Positions 35,985-44,801 of a DNA stretch of 64,000 nt are shown in pieces. The DNA is from Bradyrhizobium sp. G127 (GTDB lineage Bacteria; Pseudomonadota; Alphaproteobacteria; Rhizobiales; Xanthobacteraceae), in contig NZ_JAKFGN010000001.1 of NCBI RefSeq assembly GCF_021502575.1, positions 682,001 through 746,000 of the forward strand, given 5' to 3'. Numbering within the stretch: the first letter of the stretch is position 1; each line of letters opens with the position of its first letter. Position numbers and translations under genes: made by a program. The notes beneath the pieces were generated by a model, which saw only the letters and a program-made list of their open reading frames with translations, did not search any database and had not been told where the DNA came from.

Positions 35985-37151
35985 ATGAACCCCGTCATCA
36001 AGCTACAGAGTCCTTTTCCGAACGATGAGGTTCTTGCCTCTCTGCGCCGGGAGTTCGCTGCGACCGCGGCGGAGCACGACGAACACGCATCCTTTCCACA
36101 CCATAACTTCAAGCGGCTTGCCGAACTCGGATTGCTGACGCTGACAACACCGGCGGATTACGGCGGTGCGGGCGGCGGATTGCAGGAAGCCGCGCGCGTG
36201 GTCCGCGCCGTGGGCGGCGGCGAGGCCTCGACCGGCCTGCTTCTGGCGATGAACTATCTGATGCATCATCTGCTCGGCAACAGCCGTCCCGCGATCTATC
36301 AGAGCGTCGCGCGCGCGGCGCTGGACGGAAAAGGAATCCTGAATGCCCTGCAAGCGGAGCCCGATCTCGGCTCCGCCATCCGGGGCGGTCTGCCGGGCAC
36401 CGTGGCCACGCGCCGCGCCGACGGCAGTTGGGAAATAAATGGCCGAAAGGCCTGGGCGACGGGAAGTCCGATCGTCAACTGGTGGCTGGTTCTCGCGCGC
36501 GTCGATGAAGGAGAGACGCCGCAGGTCGGAAGCTGGCTGGTGCCGGGGAATGCGCCGGGACTGTCCGTTTTGCCGACATGGAATCATCACGGCATGCGCG
36601 CCACCGCCAGTAATGAATTGCTGCTTGAGAAGGTCGTCGTGCCAGCGGAAGCCGCGCTGGATATCATGACTCCTGGGTCGGAGAAATTCCTGCAACGCGG
36701 TGCGCGGGTTCAGGTCTGGAACGGCCTGCTGATCGCGGCACTCTACGACGGCATCGGCATCGCAGGCCGCGACTGGCTGTATAAATTTCTGCGCGAGCGC
36801 GTCCCGTCCAATCTGGGCAAGCCGCTATCGACAGTCCCGCGGATTCAGGCGGTCGCGGGCGAGATCGAGTCGCTGCTGCTGATCAACAGAACCTTGATCG
36901 ACGACGCGACCTATCGGGCCGACACGGTCGAGGCGCTGGATCCGACGCGGGCGCAGCAGGTCAAGAACATTGTCACGAACAATGTCGTGCGCGCGCTCGA
37001 ACTGGCGATGTCGGTGACCGGAAATCACGGACTGGACCGGCGCAATTCGCTGGAGCGGCATTATCGCGATGCGCTTTGCGGCCGTGTCCACGCGCCCCAA
37101 TCGGACATCGTTCTCACCAATGCCGGCCGCATCGCGCTGGAAACGATTTGA
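35985..37151 (+). CDS. acyl-CoA dehydrogenase-like flavoprotein
   Basis: 388 residues with the ACAD fold: N-terminal helices (LAELGLLTLTTPADYGGAGG), FAD/substrate middle domain (GRKAWATGSPIVNWWLVLAR; GLSVLPTWNHHGMRATASNE) and a C-terminal helical domain. At the end, where many dehydrogenases have a Glu in an EGT/GGT motif, it reads RVHAPQSDIVLTNAGRIAL, so a classical acyl-CoA dehydrogenase reaction is doubtful. A flavin monooxygenase-type role (DszC/SfnB-like) or other oxidation is possible. First gene of the rightward operon, 84 bp after the promoter. ATG 35985 fits the family N-terminus better than earlier in-frame starts. Confidence 0.8.
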   Translation: MNPVIKLQSPFPNDEVLASLRREFAATAAEHDEHASFPHHNFKRLAELGLLTLTTPADYGGAGGGLQEAARVVRAVGGGEASTGLLLAMNYLMHHLLGNSRPAIYQSVARAALDGKGILNALQAEPDLGSAIRGGLPGTVATRRADGSWEINGRKAWATGSPIVNWWLVLARVDEGETPQVGSWLVPGNAPGLSVLPTWNHHGMRATASNELLLEKVVVPAEAALDIMTPGSEKFLQRGARVQVWNGLLIAALYDGIGIAGRDWLYKFLRERVPSNLGKPLSTVPRIQAVAGEIESLLLINRTLIDDATYRADTVEALDPTRAQQVKNIVTNNVVRALELAMSVTGNHGLDRRNSLERHYRDALCGRVHAPQSDIVLTNAGRIALETI

Positions 37152-37267
37152 ACGCCGCGCGACGTCCGGGTGCGCCGCCCTGACGCTCTAGTGGTCCGCC
37201 AGCACGTATTCGATCTCGACACCGGGTCGAGGGCTAATTTTTTCAACATGCGAAAGGTGATGCAATC

Positions 37268-38869
37268 ATGATCATGCGCGCTTCCAGACCAAGTCTGCTC
37301 CTTGCCGGCTTATTTTGCGCCTTCGCTTTCCAGCCCATTGCAGCTCCTGCGCAGACACCCGTGCGGGGCGGAACGCTCGTTGCCGTCTCGTCTCCCAATG
37401 AGCCTTCCGTGTTGACGGCCGCCTTCAATCAGACCGGCGATGTCGCCGTCATTTCGACCAAGATCTTCGACGGGCTCATCCATATCGGCGCCGACTTCAA
37501 GCCGGAGCCGGAACTGGCGCGGAGCTGGGACATCGCGCCGGATGGAAAAGAGGTGCGTTTCAATCTGCGTCGGGGCGTGAAGTGGCATGACGGCAAGCCG
37601 TTTACGTCGGCGGACGTCAAGTTCACGTTCGATGAGGTGTGGACCAAGATTCATCCGCGCGGACGCTCGACCTTTGCCGCCGTTGAGGCCGTGGAGACGC
37701 CCGATCCGCTCACGGTGGTTTTCAAGCTCCGGAATCCGTCGGGTGTTATCTTCAGCGCACTCAGCAGCGGTGAATCCCAGATCCTTCCCAAGCACATTTA
37801 TGAGGGGACGGATATTCTCAAGAACCCCGCGAACATCAATCCTGTCGGAACGGGACCTTTCCGCTTCAAGGAGTGGGTGCGGGGCGATCATATCACGCTC
37901 GAACGCAACCCCGAATATTGGGACACCGGCAGGCCCTATCTCGATCAGGTGATCTTCCGCGTCATTCCGGACCGGACCGCGCGCTTCGCCGCCTTCACAA
38001 CCGGCGCGCTGCACTTTGGCGTGCTCGGCCCGATCTCGGTCATCGATCTGGAGCGCGCGCAAAAGGACGAGAATCTTCAGGTGCTCTTCAAGGGTTACGA
38101 GTGGCTGGGCTCCCGCTCGTCGATGGAATTCAACGTCCGCAAACCTCCGTTCAACGACGCCAATGTTCGCCGCGCTGTCGCCCATGCGCTCGACCTGGGC
38201 GCGCTCTCGAAACTCGCGACCCGGGGTCTCGGAAAACCCGGAACATCGCCCGTCATTTCGACCCATGCGCGCTTCTATTCGACGGACGTGCCGTCCTATC
38301 CCTTCGATCTGAAGAAGGCGGAGCAGTTGCTGGATGCCGCCGGCTATCCGCGCAAGCCCGACGGAAATCGTTTCTCGGTGGCGCTGGACTGGCTGCCCTT
38401 CGGAGAGTCGTACCAGCGGACCGGCGAGTTCGTCCGGCAATCCCTGCGCCGGGTCGGGATCGACGTCGAACTGCGAAGTCAGGACCTGCCGCGCTTCATG
38501 CAGCGCGTCTACACCGACAATGACTTTGATTTCATCGTGACACACTGGGCCAGCTTCGGCGACCCGCAAATAGGCACCACCCGGAACTACTGGTCGAAGG
38601 CTATCCTGAAGGGTGTGCCGTGGTCCAATGCCAGCGGTTACAGCAATCCGGAACTCGACAAGGTCGTCGAAGACGCCCAAAAGGCTCCGACCGAGGAGCA
38701 GCGTGTCGTGCTATTCAAGCAGTTCCAGAAGATCGCCATGTCGGACATTCCGACCTACGTCCTTCTCGAAAATCAGCCGTATTCGGTTGCGTCAAAGCGG
38801 GTCCGAGGGCTGAGTACATCGTCCGACGGCGCGTATGATTCCCTGAAGAACGCTTGGCTATCGGAATGA
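37268..38869 (+). CDS. peptide/nickel-type ABC transporter substrate-binding protein (SBP family 5)
   Basis: 533 residues. A signal peptide (LLLAGLFCAFAFQPIAAPAQ) then the family-5 binding fold: TKIFDGLIHIGADFKPEPEL, ARSWDIAPDGKEVRFNLRRG, GTGPFRFKEWVRGDHITLER and AIWSE-like C-terminal region ending LKNAWLSE. Members bind oligopeptides, opines, glycosides or metal chelates. It is the periplasmic partner of the OppBCDF-type transporter encoded convergently at 39.7-43.5 kb. It starts 116 bp after the flavoenzyme with SD AAAGGTGATG. The ligand is unknown. Confidence 0.9.
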   Translation: MIMRASRPSLLLAGLFCAFAFQPIAAPAQTPVRGGTLVAVSSPNEPSVLTAAFNQTGDVAVISTKIFDGLIHIGADFKPEPELARSWDIAPDGKEVRFNLRRGVKWHDGKPFTSADVKFTFDEVWTKIHPRGRSTFAAVEAVETPDPLTVVFKLRNPSGVIFSALSSGESQILPKHIYEGTDILKNPANINPVGTGPFRFKEWVRGDHITLERNPEYWDTGRPYLDQVIFRVIPDRTARFAAFTTGALHFGVLGPISVIDLERAQKDENLQVLFKGYEWLGSRSSMEFNVRKPPFNDANVRRAVAHALDLGALSKLATRGLGKPGTSPVISTHARFYSTDVPSYPFDLKKAEQLLDAAGYPRKPDGNRFSVALDWLPFGESYQRTGEFVRQSLRRVGIDVELRSQDLPRFMQRVYTDNDFDFIVTHWASFGDPQIGTTRNYWSKAILKGVPWSNASGYSNPELDKVVEDAQKAPTEEQRVVLFKQFQKIAMSDIPTYVLLENQPYSVASKRVRGLSTSSDGAYDSLKNAWLSE

Positions 38870-38953
38870 GGGGGCTGCCGTCGGCTTCGATGGCATTTCC
38901 GGGTCCAGTCGCCGGTTCACATGAAGAGACGACGGGCCGTGCGCCCAGGCAAG

Positions 38954-38987
38954 GCAATAGACAGCGACGCGCTTTGCAGTCTATTGC
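38954..38987. promoter_or_regulatory. 9-bp inverted repeat upstream of the TetR gene
   Basis: GCAATAGAC and GTCTATTGC separated by 16 nt, 64 bp upstream of the TetR start. Too widely spaced for a simple terminator. It could be an additional regulator site or an RNA hairpin between the binding-protein gene and the regulator gene. It does not match the 17-nt operator. Confidence 0.35.
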
Positions 38988-39050
38988 AGGCGCGGCTTGC
39001 GCGGCGGTGATCTTGCGGGCATCTTTCGCGCGGAATGTAAGGGCAATCAG

Positions 39051-39680
39051 GTGAGCGTCAGCACACTTCGTCCGTCTCGGCGGCCGAGAAAGACTTCCCG
39101 GAACGGAGCAGAGGCGCGCCTCTCACCGTCCGATGACCAGCATCTAATGCGCGACCACATCGTCGCGACGGCGTCGCGGCTGTTCTACAGGAGCGGCATC
39201 AGGGCCGTCGGCATGGACCTTGTGATCGCGGAGGCCAATATCGCCAAGGCAACGCTCTATCGGTACTTTCCGACCAAGGAGCAACTGGTTGTCGAATACC
39301 TGAAAGCCCGCAGTGGCCGCGTTCTGGCCGCGATGGAGGTGGCCGTAGCGGCAGACACAAATCCAGCCAAACGTGTCGCCAGCCTTTTCCGTCACCTCGA
39401 ACAGGATGCGCATTCCCCCGAGTTTCGCGGCTGCGCATTTGCGCTGGCGGTCGCCGAGCACGAAGAATCCGACGCCATCAGAACTGTGGCGCGCGGGCAT
39501 AAGGATGCGGTGAGGCGCATTTTTCTGGATGCGATCTCGGAGCCGCGAAAGGCCGGCGCGAAACGGCTGTCCGAACAGTTGGCGCTTCTGTATGACGGCG
39601 CCCTTGCGTCGATCCTCGTATACAGGAATCCCCAGGCGGCAAAGAACGCGGCTCTTGTCGCCAGCGAATTGCTCGCCTGA
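39051..39680 (+). CDS. TetR family transcriptional regulator
   Basis: 209 residues from GTG 39051 (an ATG at 39147 would leave 177). The HTH domain is MRDHIVATASRLFYRSGIRA, VGMDLVIAEANIAKATLYRY, FPTKEQLVVEYL. The C-terminal ligand domain contains FRGCAFALAVAEHEE, as in many QacR/TetR_C proteins. It is the last gene of the rightward operon, and is the best candidate for the repressor of both palindromic promoters that bracket the module, which would make it autoregulated. Confidence 0.9.
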   Translation: MSVSTLRPSRRPRKTSRNGAEARLSPSDDQHLMRDHIVATASRLFYRSGIRAVGMDLVIAEANIAKATLYRYFPTKEQLVVEYLKARSGRVLAAMEVAVAADTNPAKRVASLFRHLEQDAHSPEFRGCAFALAVAEHEESDAIRTVARGHKDAVRRIFLDAISEPRKAGAKRLSEQLALLYDGALASILVYRNPQAAKNAALVASELLA

Positions 39681-39720
39681 GCCTCAGCCTGCGGCGCGGG
39701 TTTGAAAGAGGAAAGTCACT

Positions 39721-40524
39721 CTATCCGAGGGACGCGCGCAAAGCCGGTCGCGCATCAAGCAGCTTGCGCGTGTAGTCGGTTTGGGGATGATCGAGAACCG
39801 CCGACAACGATCCGGTCTCGAGTATTTGTCCCGCGAACATCACGGCCAGGCGATCCGCGAAATATTCCACCACGCCCAGATCGTGGGTGATGAACAGAAA
39901 AGCCAGCCCTCGATTCGCCTGTAGGTCCGACAGCAGATTCAGAATCTGCGCCTGCACGGAGACGTCGAGCGCGGACACGGCCTCGTCGCAGATCAAAAGG
40001 TCCGGTTCACTGGCCAGCGCGCGGGCGATGCCAACCCGCTGGCGCTGTCCTCCGGACAACTCATGAGGACGCCGCGACAGCAGCGAGGACGACAGGCTGA
40101 CCTGTTCGAGCAACGCAGCGGGATGTTGCTTTGCGCCCGCCTCACGTTGCGTGCCCATCAGCCGGAGCGGCTCCAACAGCACCTGTTCGACCGTGAAACG
40201 CGGGTTGAACGCGGCGCTGCTGTCCTGAAACACCATGCTGATGCGACGACGCTGCGCCCGCGTCCGCTTCGATGCCGGTCCCGGCAATGGAGAGCCGTCC
40301 ATCAGCAAGCTGCCGTGGCCGGGTGTAATCATCCCCAACAGGGCGCGCGCGAGGGTACTCTTTCCGGACCCCGACTCTCCGATGATGGCCAGAACCTCGC
40401 CGGCCTTGATGTCGAGCGACACATTGCGGACGGCATCGGTGCGTCCGGCGGCGCCGTGGAACCACACGCTCAATCCGTTCGCGCTGAGGAGAGCAGGCGG
40501 CGTGCTCACGCTGGCTCCAGGCAT
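39721..40524 (-). CDS. oligopeptide-type ABC transporter ATP-binding protein (OppF/DppF-like)
   Basis: 267 residues. Walker A IIGESGSGKSTLARALLG, Q-loop MVFQDSSAAFNPRFTV, signature LSGGQRQRVGIARALA, Walker B LLICDEAVSALDV and H-loop FLFITHDLGV. The ATG at 40524 overlaps the end of the OppD-like gene by 19 bp. The Cys-rich C-terminal tail often seen in OppF is absent. Last gene of the leftward operon; it ends 41 bp from the convergent TetR gene. Confidence 0.92.
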   Translation of the reverse strand: MPGASVSTPPALLSANGLSVWFHGAAGRTDAVRNVSLDIKAGEVLAIIGESGSGKSTLARALLGMITPGHGSLLMDGSPLPGPASKRTRAQRRRISMVFQDSSAAFNPRFTVEQVLLEPLRLMGTQREAGAKQHPAALLEQVSLSSSLLSRRPHELSGGQRQRVGIARALASEPDLLICDEAVSALDVSVQAQILNLLSDLQANRGLAFLFITHDLGVVEYFADRLAVMFAGQILETGSLSAVLDHPQTDYTRKLLDARPALRASLG

Positions 40525-41546
40525 GGGGCCGTCCTTTCCGTGGCAAGATGGCACGCCACGACACCGGGATCATCGGCGAGATCGTCCAGCGTGGGCACCT
40601 CGACGAAACAGCGTTCAACAGCTACCGCACAGCGGCTGGAAAAAACGCATCCGGCCTGATGGGTGCCGATGGCCGGCACCATGCCGGCGATCTCCGTCAG
40701 GCGGTGACGCGGGCCATGCGCCGGCCGCCGGCTTGGCCGCGCGCGGATCAGCGCGTGGGTATAAGGATGCAACGGCCGCTCCAGCAGTTTCTTGGTGGCG
40801 CGTTCTTCCACCTTCCGGCCGGCATACATGACGGCGACACGTTCGGCCCAGCGGTCGACGATGCCGAGATCATGCGTGATCATGATGAGAGCCATTCCGC
40901 TGGCGCGCTGGATGTCATGCAGGAGGGACAGAATCTCGAACTGAACCGTCGCATCCAGGGCCGTCGTCGGCTCGTCGGCGATGAGAAGGTCGGGCTGGTT
41001 GCTGATGGCGATGGCGATCATCACGCGCTGGCGCATTCCGCCCGAGAGTTGATGCGGATAATCCGCCATCCTTTCCCGTGGCTTGGGAAGCCGCACGCGC
41101 GCGAGCAAGTCTTCCGCCTGCGCCCGTGCCTCCTTTCGCGTGATCGCCTGATGCGCGAGAATGGCTTCCTCGATCTGCTCGCCGATCGTGAGCACGGGAT
41201 TGAGGGCCGACATGGGGTCCTGGAAAATCATGCCGATGCGATTGCCGCGCAGATGGCGCAGCCGGGATTCCGGAAAGGCGGATATTCGCTGACCGAGAAG
41301 GTCGATGTGACCCGACGTAATTCGCGCATCCGCGGGCAGCAGACCGGCGAGGGCGAGGGCGGTGATCGACTTTCCGCATCCCGACTCGCCTACGATGGCG
41401 ACAGTTTCACCCACATGGACCATCAGATCGAAACCCTGAACCGCCGCCAGTACCGCTTCAGCCGAACTGTCCGGAAGCGTCGACCGGAATCCGATTCCGA
41501 GATTGGTCACCGCGAGAACCGGCGTGTGGGTGTCGGGGGCCTTCAT
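40506..41546 (-). CDS. oligopeptide-type ABC transporter ATP-binding protein (OppD/DppD-like)
   Basis: 346 residues. Walker [22 protein letters not shown]-loop [19 protein letters not shown], signature [16 protein letters not shown], Walker [17 protein letters not shown] and the C-terminal Opp tail with [15 protein letters not shown] (possible cluster-binding Cys). Start at 41546 overlaps the OppC stop by 4 bp. Confidence 0.93.
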   Translation of the reverse strand: MKAPDTHTPVLAVTNLGIGFRSTLPDSSAEAVLAAVQGFDLMVHVGETVAIVGESGCGKSITALALAGLLPADARITSGHIDLLGQRISAFPESRLRHLRGNRIGMIFQDPMSALNPVLTIGEQIEEAILAHQAITRKEARAQAEDLLARVRLPKPRERMADYPHQLSGGMRQRVMIAIAISNQPDLLIADEPTTALDATVQFEILSLLHDIQRASGMALIMITHDLGIVDRWAERVAVMYAGRKVEERATKKLLERPLHPYTHALIRARPSRRPAHGPRHRLTEIAGMVPAIGTHQAGCVFSSRCAVAVERCFVEVPTLDDLADDPGVVACHLATERTAPCLEPA

Positions 41547-42454
41547 CGGTGCTTCTTGGGGTTGAGCAATTGGTTCAAGCCGTCGCCGATCAAGCTCAGG
41601 GCCATGACGGTCAGCAGGATGGCCGCTCCCGGAATGAGCGTCATGTACGGCGCGTCGAGCAACGCCTCCCGAGCCCCGCCGATCATGCCACCCCAGCTTA
41701 TACGGTTGCTGTCGTTCATCCCGAGAAACGCCAATCCGCATTCCATCAGAACTGCCGAAGCCGTCAGGATGGATGCCGCAACGATGACCGGCGGAAAGGT
41801 ATTCGGCAAAATGTGCGTCAGGATGATCCTGAGCGGGCTCGCGCCCATCACGGCCGAAAGTTTGACATAGTCATTTTCGCGCAGCACGAGCGTTTCCGCG
41901 CGGACCAGGCGCGCGATGACTGTCCAGCTCGTCACTCCTATCGCGAAGATGATGTTCGACAAGGTCGATCCCCAGATCGCGATCAGGGTGAGTGCGAGAA
42001 GGAAATGCGGAATCACCTGAAACAACTCGGTGACGCGCATGAGCGCATGATCGAGCCAGCCGCCGAAATAGCCGGACAGCAGACCGATTGAGCCGCCGAT
42101 CACGGTGGCGATGATGGTCGCGGCCAGACCGACCAGAAGCGAGACGCGCGCGCCGTAAACAATGCCCGCCGCGATATCGCGCCCCATCAAATCCGTACCC
42201 AACGGAAAGCTTGCATCGGTGAAAGGTGGAGTGAAGGCCAGTCCGACAAATTCGAACGGATCGTTCGGATAGAGCCAGGAAGCCGCGAACGCCAAAACAA
42301 TTTCGGCTAACAGGAGGATCAGCCCCGCTCGCAGGGCGAGCGGCCATGTCCGCCAGTTCGTTCTGGCGCGGCTTGAGCGCACACCGAACTGAATCGCCGG
42401 GATATGTCCGCGATCTACCGGCGTTGAATCAAGAAAGTTTGGCATTTCGATCAT
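41543..42454 (-). CDS. oligopeptide-type ABC transporter permease (OppC/DppC-like)
   Basis: 303 residues with six membrane helices. Typical PLGTDLMGRDIAAGIVYGAR near residue 90, and the EAA loop LVLRENDYVKLSAVMGASPLRIILTHILPN across residues 190-220. A long cytoplasmic N-terminus (MIEMPNFLDSTPVDRG) precedes TM1. ATG 42454 overlaps the OppB stop by 4 bp (ATGA). Confidence 0.93.
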   Translation of the reverse strand: MIEMPNFLDSTPVDRGHIPAIQFGVRSSRARTNWRTWPLALRAGLILLLAEIVLAFAASWLYPNDPFEFVGLAFTPPFTDASFPLGTDLMGRDIAAGIVYGARVSLLVGLAATIIATVIGGSIGLLSGYFGGWLDHALMRVTELFQVIPHFLLALTLIAIWGSTLSNIIFAIGVTSWTVIARLVRAETLVLRENDYVKLSAVMGASPLRIILTHILPNTFPPVIVAASILTASAVLMECGLAFLGMNDSNRISWGGMIGGAREALLDAPYMTLIPGAAILLTVMALSLIGDGLNQLLNPKKHR

Positions 42455-43494
42455 CGGATGCGCACTCGCGGATCGAGGAGGCCGTACACAAGGTCCACCA
42501 AGAGGTTCATGACGATGACCACCGCGCCGCTGCACAGGATCAGACCCGCGAGGAGATTGTAGTCGCGCTGCTGGAGCGCCTCGAACGCGAGCCGTCCCAG
42601 TCCGGGCCATGCGAAAACGGTTTCGACCAGAATAGCGCCCCCCAGCATCGCGCCGCTCTGCATCCCGATAACAGTTACAAGCGGCAGCAGCGCGTTGCGC
42701 AGGCTGTGGCGCCAGATCACGCGATACGGAGACACGCCCTTGGCTCTTGCCGTGCGAACGAAATCCAGTGTCTGGACTTCCAGCATCGCCCCGCGCGTCA
42801 GGCGGATGTAGATGGCGGCGTAGGCGGTCCCCAGCGTGAGCGCGGGCAAGACCAAATGTCTCGCGATGCTGGCGGCGCGCTGCCACGGCGTGTTGATTCC
42901 GTAAGCATCGGCAAACCCGCCGATCGGAAGCCAGGGCAGGGCAACGCTGAAAAGAAGGATCAACCCGATGCCGGTAAGGAAGACCGGAGTGGCGTAAATT
43001 AAGAGGGCGGATATGGAGATCGCGTGATCTTGCCATTTTCCGCGATAGGTGGCCGCGATCACGCCGCACCCGATGCCGACAACAACGGAGATGAACAGCG
43101 CTGCCGTGGCCAATAGCAACGTTGCGGGCAGCCTGCTCATCAGCAATGTCGCCACCGAAACGTTGTTGCGAAACGAAAATCCCAGGTCGCCCTGAAAGAC
43201 GGCGCTTATATAATGTATGAACTGGATGTGAAGCGGCGCATCGAGACCGAAGCTTTCGCGCAGGCGCGCGATATACTCCGGAGACGCGCCGCCCGACTCG
43301 CCGGCAATCACCTGCACGAGGTCGCCTGGGGCCATTTTCAACAGCACAAAAGCGGTCAGGATGATCAGCAGCAGCGTCGGCACCATCTGGATCATGCGGA
43401 CCCAGATGTAACGCAACCATCTGCTACGCGGAGCCTGTTCAGCTTCGCTGCTTGTATTATAGCGATCATCAAGGGCCGGAGCGTCGCTGCTCAT
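42451..43494 (-). CDS. oligopeptide-type ABC transporter permease (OppB/DppB-like)
   Basis: 347 residues. TM1 VRMIQMVPTLLLIILTAFVL, then the conserved MAPGDLVQVIAGESGGASPE, a gating-type LGFSFRNNVSVATLLMSRLP, the EAA loop DFVRTARAKGVSPYRVIWRH followed by SLRNALLPLV, and last TM before LLDPRVR. It starts 62 bp after the OYE gene in the same direction, so it is very likely in that operon. Confidence 0.93.
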   Translation of the reverse strand: MSSDAPALDDRYNTSSEAEQAPRSRWLRYIWVRMIQMVPTLLLIILTAFVLLKMAPGDLVQVIAGESGGASPEYIARLRESFGLDAPLHIQFIHYISAVFQGDLGFSFRNNVSVATLLMSRLPATLLLATAALFISVVVGIGCGVIAATYRGKWQDHAISISALLIYATPVFLTGIGLILLFSVALPWLPIGGFADAYGINTPWQRAASIARHLVLPALTLGTAYAAIYIRLTRGAMLEVQTLDFVRTARAKGVSPYRVIWRHSLRNALLPLVTVIGMQSGAMLGGAILVETVFAWPGLGRLAFEALQQRDYNLLAGLILCSGAVVIVMNLLVDLVYGLLDPRVRIR

Positions 43495-43556
43495 CTTGGT
43501 GACATCACCTTGCCGAGGAGGGAATGGCCGCACCTTTCCACACGTTCGGCTCTGCC

Positions 43557-44720
43557 CTAGGGCGCGAGCGCGAGTTCCTGATTCAGAAACGGATAGTCGA
43601 TGTATCCCTTGGGACCGCCAGCGAAGTATGTGCTCGGATCAGGTTGAGTTAGCGTCGCGCCGACGCGAATCCGTTCCGGCAAGTCCGGGTTGGAGATGAA
43701 CATGCGCCCGAAGGAGACCGCGTCCGCGCGGCCTTCCTCGACCATCATCGTAGCTGTCTCCGGATTATATCCGCCGTTCAAAATCAGCGCTCCGTCGAAA
43801 ACCTCGCGGACCATCGGCGCGAGGAATGGCTCGTCGCCGGACGGGCCGTGGGCATTGCCCGACTTCTGCATGCGCAGATACTGCTCCTCGAACGGGTTGG
43901 CGTCGCGCTCCAGTCCTTCGGTCAAGTGAATGAAGGCGATGCCCCGCTCGTTGAGCTTTTCAGCCACATAGCGATATGTTTCGGGCGGGTTCGAGTCCGC
44001 GCTTCCGTCCATTCTGAAATGAGGCGATAGCCGAACGCCGACTCGATCTGCGCCCAGCACTTCGAGCGCCGCATCGACCACTTCGAGGAGAAAGCGGGCG
44101 CGGTTTTCGATTGGTCCGCCATAAATGTCGGTGCGCTTGTTGATGCCGTCGCGCAGAAACTGATCCAGAAGAAAGCCGTTCGCCGCGAGGAGTTCGACTC
44201 CGTCGAACCCTGCATCGCGCGCGTTGATGGCCGCGCGACGAAACTGGTCGATGATTTGAGGAATTTCGCTCAACTCGAGCGCTCGCGGAACCGGAAATGG
44301 CTCCAGTCCGCTGGCGCTCAGAATACCGCCGCTTGCGGCGAGGGCGGACGGTGCGATCGGCAACTGGCCAGGCGGCAGCGTGGAGAGTAGCGCCTTCCGC
44401 CCCACATGATAAAGTTGCTGGAAGACAATGCCGCCGGCATCATGAATCGCGCGGACAACACTGGTCCACTGCTTAATTTGCTTGTCCGTGTAGTGCGCCG
44501 CTGCGGTCTTGCGCGTTACACTGAATTCGGAGACGTGGGTTCCCTCAGTGACGATAAATCCGGCAGACGAACGCTGCACATAATATGTCGAGACCATATC
44601 CGTCGGCGCACGATCCTCATCGCAGCGCGCCCGCACCAGCGGCGCCATGACGACCCGGTTTTTGATCGTGCGTCGTCCGAGTTGTAAGGATGAAAGGATT
44701 TTCTTGTCCGAAAGTGCCAC
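43557..44720 (-). CDS. Old Yellow Enzyme family NAD(P)H:flavin oxidoreductase
   Basis: 387 residues from GTG 44720 (GGGAG at good spacing); an ATG at 44774 would overlap the -10 box. FMN/OYE features: NRVVMAPLVRARCDEDRAP, YYVQRSSAGFIVTEGTHVS, FQQLYHVGRKALLS, FLLDQFLRDGINKRTDIYGG and GYNPETATMM. OYEs reduce activated C=C bonds and some nitro compounds. The substrate-anchoring pair (His-x-x-His/Asn in VEIHSANGYLL) is LAAN here: the Asn is kept but the first His is Leu178. First gene of the leftward transporter operon, controlled by the palindromic promoter just upstream. Confidence 0.9.
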   Translation of the reverse strand: MALSDKKILSSLQLGRRTIKNRVVMAPLVRARCDEDRAPTDMVSTYYVQRSSAGFIVTEGTHVSEFSVTRKTAAAHYTDKQIKQWTSVVRAIHDAGGIVFQQLYHVGRKALLSTLPPGQLPIAPSALAASGGILSASGLEPFPVPRALELSEIPQIIDQFRRAAINARDAGFDGVELLAANGFLLDQFLRDGINKRTDIYGGPIENRARFLLEVVDAALEVLGADRVGVRLSPHFRMDGSADSNPPETYRYVAEKLNERGIAFIHLTEGLERDANPFEEQYLRMQKSGNAHGPSGDEPFLAPMVREVFDGALILNGGYNPETATMMVEEGRADAVSFGRMFISNPDLPERIRVGATLTQPDPSTYFAGGPKGYIDYPFLNQELALAP

Positions 44721-44772
44721 TCGTCGGCTCCCATGTGCGTGCAAAGCAACAGATTCCTCAGGTTTGCACCGC

Positions 44773-44801
44773 ATCTAAGACAGACTGGTCTGTCTTGTTA
44801 A
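44773..44801 (-). promoter_or_regulatory. promoter with embedded TetR-type operator for the OYE/transporter operon
   Basis: Read on the minus strand: -35 TTAACA, 17-nt spacer AGACAGACCAGTCTGTC, -10 TTAGAT. The spacer is identical base for base with the one at 35879-35895, and the extended palindrome here has 9-bp arms (44777-44796). The OYE start codon is 52 bp downstream of the -10. Confidence 0.8.
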
